A stretch of DNA of 64,000 nucleotides from Marinifilum sp. D737 (GTDB taxonomy: Bacteria; Bacteroidota; Bacteroidia; Bacteroidales; Marinifilaceae), in contig NZ_JANQCD010000006.1 of assembly GCF_026672275.1 (NCBI RefSeq), forward strand, positions 1 to 64,000, written 5' to 3'. The position numbers and the translations under genes are program-made. Every line of letters begins with the position of its first letter. Within the stretch, counting starts at the first letter, position 1. Below are positions 45,701 to 53,813 of this stretch, piece by piece. Below the pieces are notes generated by a model. It searched no databases and was not told where the DNA came from. It saw only the letters and a list, made by a program, of their open reading frames with translations.

Positions 45701-46635
45701 ATAGAAAATTCAAATTAGGGTTACTTTTGTAATTTATAATTGTAAACCGACAATTTAACCTGTAACAATTCTCAATTTACAATTGTATTTTACATTTATA
45801 AATGATTTAAGCTCCTAATTTCTGGACATATAGACTTAAAAAGGATTCATAGAATAAACTGAATCCATTAGACCATCACTCAAACAAATGGAGTGTATAA
45901 TACTCTAAACAGAATCAACATGAGTCTAATTGCTAGTTTTTCAGCTCATTAGACTTGTTTACAAGTGTATTTATTAGGAATATAACAAGAATCAACACTA
46001 GTTCGGCCTGTTTGATTGATATCCTATTCTATTTTTAAATCAATTGAAATCCATAAAACATTGAATTACAGCATTATAAACATGTGGAGTTTACAATTTA
46101 CATTCTAATTGATATAGTTTTATAGTATTGTAAACTATATGTCTAAAGTAATAATTTAATATAGCTCTATAAGTATCTGGTTACTAGAATTAAACACTCT
46201 TAAATGTCAACTACTATTAGATTTGTAACCTATATTTAAACAATATAATACATTTAAAATGTGTATACAAAAAGCAATTGAGAATAAACAATAGTATGGA
46301 TACGAAACCACACAAATAGGTTACAATTATAAATTACATATGTAAATAAATGAATTTTGAAAATTGGACTTGACTCCAATTATAGTTTACAACATTAATT
46401 TAATGATGTAAACAAATAATGTGAGAAAAAAATGCTTTTGTTTACTCGAAATGGATTGACAATTGTATTTTTTCAATCATATGGTCTGATTGTTTACAAA
46501 AATTACAAGCTAAGGAGCTTAAAAATGGTAAGAATTGTTGACAATGTTCAGTAATTGAAGCAGATGCAAGTATAAATAGCAAAATAATTATTGCTAAAAT
46601 CTAGAAGAATAATGGTATTTGCAAGACAAGAAAGC
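45701..46635. repeat. Gene-free region with array of TTTACA/TGTAAA motifs
   Basis: 935 bp with no credible gene. I count eleven TTTACA or TGTAAA hexamers: 45741, 45776, 45789, 45958, 46090, 46097, 46129, 46341, 46386, 46407 and 46493, plus related TTACAA/TGTAAC sites at 46224, 46321 and 46503. Several sit in palindromes: TTTACAATTGTA (45776), TTACATATGTAA (46334-46345), a 29-nt dyad with GTTTACA/TGTAAAC ends (46385-46413) and TTGTTTACAA (46490-46499). This is probably a regulatory or DNA-binding-protein array. Confidence 0.6.
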
Positions 46636-46989
46636 CTATTTCGACTTTCTTATCTTTACATATCCCATAAAAAGAATATAGATTGAGAATCCTACAATTA
46701 AGATTCTTAAAATAAGGTTTTCTGTTACACTCCCATTGGATGTTAAAATATCTCTTGATAATGCAGGAATCATGAATATTAAAAGTCCAAAAACCAAAAC
46801 CAGCATTGCAATTGTAAATATCCGTCGGAGTTTGATCTGCTTTGGAGACAACTCCTTCTTTTTAGCCTGTTTATTCTTTTTATGATCCTTTGATTTGCTT
46901 TGTGGGGTTTTCAATGCTTTTTTTAATCGACTACCTACAAGAAAGGCAAATACGCATAGTCCTATTACGATATATAATTCTTTACTCAT
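46636..46989 (-). CDS. Small membrane protein next to a metallopeptidase
   Basis: A 117-residue protein with an N-terminal helix (3-20), a very lysine-rich cytosolic segment (25-50), and two more helices (54-75, 88-110). No family is recognised. Its ATG directly abuts the stop of the upstream YgjP-like gene, so the two are one operon. It may anchor or assist that protein. Confidence 0.68.
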   Translation of the reverse strand: MSKELYIVIGLCVFAFLVGSRLKKALKTPQSKSKDHKKNKQAKKKELSPKQIKLRRIFTIAMLVLVFGLLIFMIPALSRDILTSNGSVTENLILRILIVGFSIYILFMGYVKIRKSK

Positions 46990-47712
46990 TTATATGATGT
47001 TTATAGAGTGTTTCTTTATTTTATTTTTCTTTTCTGCAAGATTGGGGCAATGACTTGCTAAAAGCTCCCAGAATTGGCTGGAATGGTTTTTAACGACTGT
47101 ATGACACAATTCGTGAAGGATAACCATATCCGATAAATCTTCTGGCAAACGCATTAAATGCAAACTCAAATTGATTTTATTATCATGAGAGCAAGAGCCC
47201 CATCGGCTTTTGGTATTTTTGATTTGTACGGAATGGTACTTAAATCCATGTTGTTTCGCAAGAAATTCTATCCTCTTAGGCAAATAGTATTTTGCTTCGC
47301 GCCGAAGAGTTTCAATTATGGATTTTCTGATAAACTCTTGTAAGCCTGTATTAATAATTTCCATTCCTTCGGGATAAATTACCTCAAGTATGCCATTATT
47401 AAGTTTCGAAGAATAAGACTTGGTAGTTACCTGAGTAATTCTCAGCTCGTGGTATTTGGTTTTAAATTTGGTATTCTGATCAAAAATGGTTTGCTGACTT
47501 TCCCTGGCATCTTTCTTCTGTTTAGCTTGAATGATCCAGGCCTTGTTTTCTTCAGCAAACTTTATGGCTTCCTCGACGGAAATGCAATTGGGAACGTTTA
47601 TCCAAATTCCTTTTGTTGGAGCCATGCGAATTGATAACCGCCTGAAACGCTTATCGGTTCTTAGTGCAATTTCTCCAATGTCTTTAATATAGATGATTTT
47701 TTCTGTAGGCAT
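46990..47712 (-). CDS. YgjP-like zinc metallopeptidase (DUF45)
   Basis: A 240-residue protein of the YgjP/DUF45 family. The N-terminal strand region includes KRFRRLSIRMAPTKGIWINVP. The zinc site is His200-Glu-Leu-Cys-His204 (VILHELCHTVV) with His210 as third ligand, preceded by SRWGSCSHDNKINLSLHLMRLP. Full length. Cytosolic; substrate of the family is poorly defined. Its start codon lies immediately after a terminator hairpin. Confidence 0.9.
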   Translation of the reverse strand: MPTEKIIYIKDIGEIALRTDKRFRRLSIRMAPTKGIWINVPNCISVEEAIKFAEENKAWIIQAKQKKDARESQQTIFDQNTKFKTKYHELRITQVTTKSYSSKLNNGILEVIYPEGMEIINTGLQEFIRKSIIETLRREAKYYLPKRIEFLAKQHGFKYHSVQIKNTKSRWGSCSHDNKINLSLHLMRLPEDLSDMVILHELCHTVVKNHSSQFWELLASHCPNLAEKKNKIKKHSINII

Positions 47713-47739
47713 AAAAAAAGCTTTGCAAAATGCAAAGCT
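47713..47739 (-). terminator. Terminator abutting the YgjP-like start codon
   Basis: AGCTTTGCA and TGCAAAGCT pair around an AAA loop; on the minus strand T7 runs straight into the ATG at 47712. It ends transcription of the upstream small gene and also occupies the whole leader of the next gene. Confidence 0.72.
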
Positions 47740-47740
47740 A
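47733..47740 (-). promoter_or_regulatory. Possible -7 box inside the terminator stem
   Basis: TAGCTTTG on the minus strand matches TAnnTTTG and forms the 5' arm of the hairpin. It would start YgjP-like mRNA about 14 nt before the ATG. No strong -33 element is seen. Confidence 0.4.
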
Positions 47741-47762
47741 TTAAAATATCTAATTTTGGAAA

Positions 47763-48050
47763 TTACTTTTCCTTAATTAAGGTGCTTAATCTGGTAAATG
47801 ATTCATCTACATTCTTAATCAAGTCGTTAAAAATTGACTTGTAATATGCCTTTACCATTTTAGGATTATCTTTTCCATCAGGATGGTTAACTCTTGCAAT
47901 TAAATTATTTCTTGCAATAATAGTATCCTTGATGATATCCATTACCTGCTCCCTATTTTCCGGGTGCAAATAATTATAGTTATAACAATCTGAAATAACC
48001 TCAAAACAAAGATAATCAATGTCTTTTTTTAAGCGTCTTCTACTAGCCAT
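47763..48050 (-). CDS. Conserved small helical protein of unknown function
   Basis: A 95-residue protein beginning MASRRRLKKDIDYLCFEVISDCYNYNYL, mostly helical and charged, without signal peptide or membrane helix. I do not know its function. ATG 48050 is preferred: the longer frame to 48155 crosses a TACCTTTG promoter box. It ends at a strong terminator. Confidence 0.7.
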   Translation of the reverse strand: MASRRRLKKDIDYLCFEVISDCYNYNYLHPENREQVMDIIKDTIIARNNLIARVNHPDGKDNPKMVKAYYKSIFNDLIKNVDESFTRLSTLIKEK

Positions 48051-48099
48051 CTTAATAGTTTTTGATGAATAAATCGGGATTCTTCCCTCTGATCGGGAA

Positions 48100-48107
48100 C
48101 AAAGGTA
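48100..48107 (-). promoter_or_regulatory. -7 box of the small helical protein gene
   Basis: TACCTTTG on the minus strand, a full match to TAnnTTTG, gives a leader of about 45 nt. Confidence 0.5.
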
Positions 48108-48155
48108 ATAAACCCCGATTAATTTATCATTTAAAAATAGATAAAACTTGAGCAC

Positions 48156-48650
48156 TTAGGAGTAGTCAGCCAATTGTTCAGCTAAAATTTTTCGCCCCTG
48201 GAATATTCTACTTTTAATGGTGCCAATTGGCAAATTTGCATGTTCAGCAATTTCGCGGTATTTAAATCCCTCTAAAAACATTTTAAAAGGCGTGCGCAAG
48301 GATTCTTCCAATTTGTTCAGTTCCTTCATGATATCCTTATAGTTTTGTATAGAATAAGGATTGTCAAAACTTACATTTACCTTTCCTATATTGTTGTTTG
48401 TTTCATGAGCCATCCACTCACGTTGCTTTAACTTCTTTCTATATGCATTTATGAACAAGTTCTTCATAATTGTATAAAGCCAAGCTTTAAGATTGTTATG
48501 GCTAAATTTTGCTTTGTATATGAAAGCCTTCAAAACGGTTTCCTGGCATAAATCCAATGCATCTTCTCTATTGTTGGTTAATCGGTAAGCATAAATTCTA
48601 AGTTGCTCTTCTAAATTAACGATCGTATTATTAAATTCTATTGTTGTCAT
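48156..48650 (-). CDS. ECF-family sigma factor with a strong Shine-Dalgarno
   Basis: A 164-residue ECF sigma factor: region 2 with NNREDALDLCQETVLKAFIY and NLKAWLYTIMKNLFINAYRK, region 4 with GFKYREIAEHANLPIGTIKSRIFQGRKIL. ATG 48650 follows AGGAGGT at 48663-48657 with 6-nt spacing, rare in Bacteroidota, whose ribosomes hide the anti-Shine-Dalgarno. No anti-sigma gene is adjacent. It lies downstream of a CarH-like regulator, and a functional link is possible. Confidence 0.9.
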   Translation of the reverse strand: MTTIEFNNTIVNLEEQLRIYAYRLTNNREDALDLCQETVLKAFIYKAKFSHNNLKAWLYTIMKNLFINAYRKKLKQREWMAHETNNNIGKVNVSFDNPYSIQNYKDIMKELNKLEESLRTPFKMFLEGFKYREIAEHANLPIGTIKSRIFQGRKILAEQLADYS

Positions 48651-48656
48651 GATTGT

Positions 48657-48663
48657 ACCTCCT
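48657..48663 (-). promoter_or_regulatory. Strong Shine-Dalgarno before the ECF sigma gene
   Basis: AGGAGGT on the minus strand, six bases before the ATG at 48650. It decides the start against the longer frame reaching 48701. Confidence 0.7.
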
Positions 48664-48752
48664 ATTGTTTTGTCTAATAAAAATACAAAAAGATTAGACA
48701 AAAGTCAATAAATCCTTAAACAGAACTTTAATAACAGTTCCTGATTCTAAAT

Positions 48753-48788
48753 AAAAAAAGCCTACATTCTTTTAAATGAAAGGCTTTT
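48753..48788 (-). terminator. Terminator of the CarH-like gene
   Basis: AAAGCCT and AGGCTTT form the outer stem, CATT/AATG an inner one; on the minus strand T7 follows. Confidence 0.7.
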
Positions 48789-48835
48789 GGCAATTCTATA
48801 TTAGTCTTTCTAAATAAGACTAAAAAGTCTTTTAA

Positions 48836-49717
48836 TTACTTCAATTGAAGTAGCTTTTTAAATTTTTGTGGAGATGTAATCAATTTCATGGAATCAGGCA
48901 CTTCTACCCCTTCTTGCTTAAGCTGTAAGCCAGTGACCATTAGCTCTATATTTTTAAAGGATTTTTCCATACTTAACAAGTAGACATTAATATCCTCTGG
49001 ATTAATCGGCGAAATGAAAGAGCTGATAATATAATCAGGATTGTAATCATTTACTGCGCTTACCAAATCCTTAAATGGCAGATTTTGTCCAAGATAAAGC
49101 GTACTGAATCCATTTCTTCTTAGTATATAATTGTAGAATAGAATCCCGACTTCATGCAACTCACCTTCCTTTAAGTATATCAGCACTTTCGACGCACCTT
49201 CCACTGACTTTCCTGAAAGAGAATCGATCGATGCAAATAATTTTTGTCTAATCAAATTTGAAATAAAGTGTTCCTGAGCTGGATTGATTGAGCCAACTTG
49301 CCAAAGCACTCCTATCCTTTCGAAAAAAGGGAAAAGTACTTCTACAATGGTTGATTCCATTCCGCTTTCGAGTATGTATCTGGACAAAATAGACTCAAAC
49401 AATTCTTCATTAAAATTTACTGTTGCAAGCGTAAGTTTCTCTATGTGAAATCCAATACTTTTATTTGACCTTGACAACTCTAATATTTTAGCTTCAAGAT
49501 CAATGGTGCTTAATTTAGCAAGGTGAGAAATTTTAATTCCTGATGAATTAAGCATTGAAACATTAAGCAGTTTACGAAGGTCACTATCAGAATATGAGCG
49601 AATATTGGTCTTGCTCCTTTCAGGCTGAATGATACCATATCTTCTTTCCCATATTCGAATGGTGTGAGCTTTTACTCCTGTTATTTTTTCAAGATCTTTT
49701 ATGGAATATTTACTCAT
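48836..49717 (-). CDS. CarH/LitR-type MerR regulator with B12-binding domain
   Basis: A 293-residue protein: MerR HTH (1-70; AHTIRIWERRYGIIQPER), a four-helix B12-cap region with the W-x9-EH signature (Trp139, Glu149, His150), and a Rossmann B12 domain with E-x-H-x-x-G (His188 as lower axial ligand). These define adenosylcobalamin photoreceptors that hold DNA as dark tetramers and fall apart in light. The residue after Trp139 is Gln140; in Thermus CarH the matching position is the histidine that caps cobalt after photolysis, so light chemistry may differ. A corrinoid salvage cluster lies about 5 kb away. Confidence 0.88.
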   Translation of the reverse strand: MSKYSIKDLEKITGVKAHTIRIWERRYGIIQPERSKTNIRSYSDSDLRKLLNVSMLNSSGIKISHLAKLSTIDLEAKILELSRSNKSIGFHIEKLTLATVNFNEELFESILSRYILESGMESTIVEVLFPFFERIGVLWQVGSINPAQEHFISNLIRQKLFASIDSLSGKSVEGASKVLIYLKEGELHEVGILFYNYILRRNGFSTLYLGQNLPFKDLVSAVNDYNPDYIISSFISPINPEDINVYLLSMEKSFKNIELMVTGLQLKQEGVEVPDSMKLITSPQKFKKLLQLK

Positions 49718-49778
49718 ATTTTTCAGTTAGTGAGAAGAGTGAAAATCCACTCTCTTTAATAATTATTAAATCTAATCA

Positions 49779-49815
49779 AAAAAACTAAAACCTGCATAAA
49801 ATGGCAGGTTTTAGT
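49779..49815 (-). terminator. Fasciclin lipoprotein gene terminator
   Basis: ACTAAAACCTGC pairs perfectly with GCAGGTTTTAGT around an 8-nt loop, followed by T residues on the minus strand. Confidence 0.85.
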
Positions 49816-49829
49816 ATGTATTGTAGAGA

Positions 49830-51617
49830 TTATTCTGGCAATAAAACCTTATCGATTACATGAATTACTCCGTTAGTTCCCTGAATATCTGTTGCAGTTA
49901 CGTTAGTATCTCCGTTAATTGTTACGCCCGAACTTGTATCAATATCAAGCATACTTCCTTCGTTTAGAGTTGATACCATGCCAGTTGATACCTGATCTGA
50001 TCTTACATTACCAGAAACAACATGGTAAAGCAAAATTGGAGTTAAAGTTTCTGCACTTAAGTCGTCAATTCCATCAACTCCTAAGGCTTCAAAAAGTGCT
50101 TCAAAAGCTGCGTCTGTTGGAGCAAATATTGTAAATGGTCCATCTCCACTTAAAGTTTCAGCTAAATCAGCCTTTACGACTGCGGCTACCAAATGCTCGA
50201 AGTTGTCGTTAGCAATTGCAATATCAACTACATTAGGAGGTAATAAAACCTTATCAATTACATGAATAACACCATTGAATGCTTCAATATCTGCTGATGT
50301 TACCGTTGTTTCTTTGTTTAGCTTTACTCCATCGCTCGTGTCTAATCGTAACGTTACAGGATCCATATCCGGACTGTTGGTAGCTAGTGTTTCCACATAG
50401 CCCGGATTAATATCCGTTGACATAACCTTACTGCCTAAAACATGATAAAGTAGAACTTGAGTTAGTGTTTCGACGGATAAATCCTCAATTCCTGAAACAC
50501 CCAGATTGGTAAATAAATCCTGAAAAGCCTGATTGGTTGGTGCAAAAACTGTAAATGCACCTTCTCCATCCATTGTTTCTACAAGACTAGCTTTGTCAAG
50601 AGCTGCTACCAGGCTGGAAAAATCGCCATTTGCTGCTGCAATATCTGCTATCGACTGTGCTTCCTCTTCTGCTCCAGGAATTAACACCTTATCAATTACA
50701 TGTATTACCCCATTGGTTCCTTGTACGTCAGTAGCAATAACATTGCTTGATCCGTTGATAATAACTCCACTACCATCAGCATCAATTTCAAGATCAGCTT
50801 CGGCATTTAGAGTTGAAACTGTACCAGTGCTAACATCGGCAGCTCGAACATTTCCTGAAACAACGTGATAGGTAAGAATTGGGGTAAGATCTTCTGCTGA
50901 CAAATCTTCAATTCCATTTATGCCCAGATCAGCAAATAAAGCCTCGAAAGCGGCATCAGTTGGAGCAAAAATCGTAAATGGCCCATCTCCTCTAAGTGCA
51001 TCTACTAAATCAGCTTTAATTACTGCATCTACTAGATGTGAGAATGTAGCATTTGCGATAGCTATGTCAACAACATCAGGAGGAAGAAGAACCTCGTCAA
51101 TGATGTGAATCACGCCATTGGACGCCATAACATCGACGCTGGTAACATTGGCGCTATTATTTAATTTTACGCCCGAATCAAGACCAACGAGTAAATTGAT
51201 AGGATAATCACCAGGAGTAAATGTACTTAGTGTTTGCACATAACCATTAGATAAGTCTGTTGATTTTGCTTGAATACCCAATACATGATATAAAAGAATC
51301 GGAGCTAAAGCTTCAGCACTCAGTTCATCAATACCTGAAACTCCCAAATCCGTAAACAATTGCTCAAAAGCAGCATTTGTCGGTCCAAATACCGTAAAAG
51401 GTCCATTGGCATTTAAAGCTTCTACCAAGTCTGCCTTTGTAAGAGCGGCAGCTAAAATTGAGAAGTTATCATTACCTATTACAATGTCAACAATATTCTT
51501 GTCTGTTGGCATTGGATTTGGCATGTCATTGTCATCATCTTCGCATGAAACATTAACTATTGCTGCGATCATTAGGAGAAATAATCCTAAACTAAATTTG
51601 TAATTCCTGAAATTCAT
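49830..51617 (-). CDS. Four-domain fasciclin (FAS1) lipoprotein
   Basis: A 595-residue surface lipoprotein: lipobox VNVSC with Cys25, then an acidic EDDDND stretch that resembles the Bacteroidota surface-export signal. Four FAS1 domains follow, at about 41-180, 181-317, 320-460 and 461-595, each with GPFT(V/I)F(A/G)PTxAAF and ending GVIH(V/I)ID(K/E)VLLP. Domains 1 and 3 resemble each other, as do 2 and 4, which points to duplication of a two-domain unit. Probable adhesion or matrix function at the cell surface. Monocistronic. Confidence 0.92.
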   Translation of the reverse strand: MNFRNYKFSLGLFLLMIAAIVNVSCEDDDNDMPNPMPTDKNIVDIVIGNDNFSILAAALTKADLVEALNANGPFTVFGPTNAAFEQLFTDLGVSGIDELSAEALAPILLYHVLGIQAKSTDLSNGYVQTLSTFTPGDYPINLLVGLDSGVKLNNSANVTSVDVMASNGVIHIIDEVLLPPDVVDIAIANATFSHLVDAVIKADLVDALRGDGPFTIFAPTDAAFEALFADLGINGIEDLSAEDLTPILTYHVVSGNVRAADVSTGTVSTLNAEADLEIDADGSGVIINGSSNVIATDVQGTNGVIHVIDKVLIPGAEEEAQSIADIAAANGDFSSLVAALDKASLVETMDGEGAFTVFAPTNQAFQDLFTNLGVSGIEDLSVETLTQVLLYHVLGSKVMSTDINPGYVETLATNSPDMDPVTLRLDTSDGVKLNKETTVTSADIEAFNGVIHVIDKVLLPPNVVDIAIANDNFEHLVAAVVKADLAETLSGDGPFTIFAPTDAAFEALFEALGVDGIDDLSAETLTPILLYHVVSGNVRSDQVSTGMVSTLNEGSMLDIDTSSGVTINGDTNVTATDIQGTNGVIHVIDKVLLPE

Positions 51618-51739
51618 GTCATTTTTTTTTAATGGTTCAATCAGGAAACAAATTCAATTCATTTTTTGTTCATCAAAATCAGAAAATAATTATACAAAAA
51701 TATAAAAATAAATACAACGCCTTACTGTTTTTGGGCATT

Positions 51740-53044
51740 TTAAGATTTTACTTTTTCTGCAATTATTTGCGGAGGGTAAGTTAATTTTCCTTCCGTTTTA
51801 GCAACAATTGTGGAAACGGTGGCATCTCCTGTTACATTTACAACCGTTCTAAGCATGTCTAAAGGTCGATCTATACCAAGTATTAATGCCAGACCTTCAA
51901 TAGGAATACCAACTGATGTAAGAACGATAATAAGCATTACGATGCTACCACCTGGTACACCTGGGGTTCCAATAGAAGCCAATGTGGCTGTTACGACAAT
52001 TAAAAGCTGATCGTAGATATCCAATGTTACACCAAACACCTGAGCAATAAAAACCGCTGCAATAGCTTGATAACAACTAGTACCATCCATATTGATGGTG
52101 ACTCCAACTGGCAAAACAAAACTTGCAACTTCGTTTGAAACACCCATTTTGTTTTCAACACACTCCATGGTTACAGGAAGTGTTGCTGCACTTGAACTTG
52201 TAGAAAATGCTAATAATTGAGCTGGAGAGATTGATTTGTAGAAGTCAGTATACTTTATTGGAGTAAAAATTCGTAAGAATAATGGATATATTAAAAAGAT
52301 CATGATCAATAATCCCGCTATTACTGTTATTGCATACCATCCCAATGCAGTAAAAAGGTCTACATCTCCTGAAAAATCAACAATTAATCCGGCAATTAAT
52401 GCAAATACTCCATATGGTGCAAAAAGCATGATGATATCAATGATTTTTAGAATAATAGCATCTATTCCATCAAAGAATTCCTTTACTACTTTTACCTTTT
52501 TTTCTTCCAGAATCACCATTGCGATCCCAAATAAAATGGCAAAGAATATGATTTGCAGCATTTTGGTATTGTCTGTGGCTGCTTTGAAGAAATTGTCTGG
52601 TACCACGTCAACTAAAAATTGAAGTGGAGATTCTTCCTTGATATGATCGGCTTGATTCTTCTTAAGACTAATATCTGACCCAAACCTTTCTTGAAGTTCT
52701 ATTTTTTTGTGCTCTGGGAAGGTGTTTCCAGGTTCAAAATTATTTACCAGTAAAAGTCCAAAACTAACTGCTATAACTGTAGAAATCACATAAAGTGAAA
52801 TGGTTTTTATTCCTATGCGTGAGAGTTTTGAGATGTTTGAAAGACTTGAAATCCCCTTAACCAATGAAACAAATATTAGTGGGACAGCTATAAGTTTTAA
52901 AAGGTTTAAAAAGATTGCACCCCATGGTTTTATCCAATCTGCAGTGAATTTGGTTAAATCAAAATAAACAGCAAGCATTCCTCCAACAATACCTAAAGCC
53001 ATTCCTATTAATATTTTCACATAAAGGGGTAATCTTTTCCACAT
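51740..53044 (-). CDS. Dicarboxylate/amino acid:cation symporter (DAACS)
   Basis: A 434-residue transporter with the glutamate-transporter fold. The serine-rich re-entrant loop FSTSSSAATLPVTMEC and NMDGTSCYQA in helix 7 coordinate sodium or protons and substrate, and GTPGVPGGSIVM lies in the second hairpin. It probably imports dicarboxylates or acidic amino acids. An extended periplasmic loop at about 115-145 is present. Full length. Confidence 0.93.
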   Translation of the reverse strand: MWKRLPLYVKILIGMALGIVGGMLAVYFDLTKFTADWIKPWGAIFLNLLKLIAVPLIFVSLVKGISSLSNISKLSRIGIKTISLYVISTVIAVSFGLLLVNNFEPGNTFPEHKKIELQERFGSDISLKKNQADHIKEESPLQFLVDVVPDNFFKAATDNTKMLQIIFFAILFGIAMVILEEKKVKVVKEFFDGIDAIILKIIDIIMLFAPYGVFALIAGLIVDFSGDVDLFTALGWYAITVIAGLLIMIFLIYPLFLRIFTPIKYTDFYKSISPAQLLAFSTSSSAATLPVTMECVENKMGVSNEVASFVLPVGVTINMDGTSCYQAIAAVFIAQVFGVTLDIYDQLLIVVTATLASIGTPGVPGGSIVMLIIVLTSVGIPIEGLALILGIDRPLDMLRTVVNVTGDATVSTIVAKTEGKLTYPPQIIAEKVKS

Positions 53045-53087
53045 AAGCTGTAATTTTAATAAGCTTTAAAGGTAATTGTATGAAATA

Positions 53088-53126
53088 AAAAAACAAAGCC
53101 CGAAAACCAATTGGTTTTCGGGCTTT
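53088..53126 (-). terminator. slyD terminator
   Basis: A perfect 16-bp palindrome (arm AAAGCCCGAAAACCAA) at 53095-53126, followed on the minus strand by T7. Confidence 0.9.
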
Positions 53127-53146
53127 AAATATTTTTTGAATTGCTA

Positions 53147-53689
53147 TTAGCAACCACAACCGCTTCCACAGCCTCCGTCATTACAACTTCCGCTATCACA
53201 TCCACCTTGTGGTGCATAAACTGCTTGTTTTTCTTCGTCAGTAGCATCTCTTACCTCGATAACTTCACCTTTAAAATATAAGTCATCACCAGCTAATGGG
53301 TGATTGAAGTCCATTTTAACAGTTGCATCTGCTACTTCTAATACAATACCGTTCATTCTACGACCTGAACTATCCTGCATTGGAACCACATTTCCTTCTT
53401 TAATCATTTCTGCGTCAAACTCTCCGTTTACTTCAAAAATATTTTTAGGAAGGTCAATAACAGCCTGCTCAGAAGCTTCACCGTATGCTTCAGCAGTTTC
53501 TAATTTAAATTCGAATGATTCACCTACTTTTAATCCCATTAGGTTAGATTCGAATTTTTCAAGCATTTGACCAGCTCCACACAAGAATGTTAGTGGAGTT
53601 TCAGTAACTGCTTTTTCAATGATTTCACCAGCTGGATCAGTTTTTAATTCGTAAATAACTGATACCATTTTATCTTTTGCAATAGTCAT
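53147..53689 (-). CDS. slyD: SlyD-like FKBP peptidyl-prolyl isomerase
   Basis: A 180-residue FKBP protein with an inserted chaperone flap (about 75-125), PLTFLCGAGQMLEKFESNLMGLKVGE in the FKBP core, and a cysteine/glycine-rich tail (residues 164-180, GGCDSGSCNDGGCGSGCGC) with six cysteines. SlyD tails normally bind nickel through histidines and cysteines; this one is cysteine-only, so zinc, copper or nickel could bind. It folds proteins in the cytosol and may deliver metal. Confidence 0.92.
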   Translation of the reverse strand: MTIAKDKMVSVIYELKTDPAGEIIEKAVTETPLTFLCGAGQMLEKFESNLMGLKVGESFEFKLETAEAYGEASEQAVIDLPKNIFEVNGEFDAEMIKEGNVVPMQDSSGRRMNGIVLEVADATVKMDFNHPLAGDDLYFKGEVIEVRDATDEEKQAVYAPQGGCDSGSCNDGGCGSGCGC

Positions 53690-53813
53690 AATATCTTTTT
53701 TTTAGTATTTTATTCTTTAGACTTTCTTATAAATCCGATACAAAGAAAGTACATTTATTTCTTTATTCAAATAAAATCGGAGTTCTTGGTCTAATATTAA
53801 CGGATTTTAGTAT

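Noticed and set aside
45722-45729. TACTTTTG as a plus-strand promoter reading into the gene-free region
   Set aside because: A good -7 match, but no -33 TTG and no gene or stable RNA fold recognised downstream; kept only as a possibility.
45701-46635. CRISPR array or integron site
   Set aside because: The TTTACA motifs are irregularly spaced, in both orientations and only 6-12 bp long; no spacers and no cas or integrase genes.
50533-50868. 111-codon frame antisense to the fasciclin gene
   Set aside because: It repeats with the FAS1 repeat structure of the real gene, as expected for a shadow.
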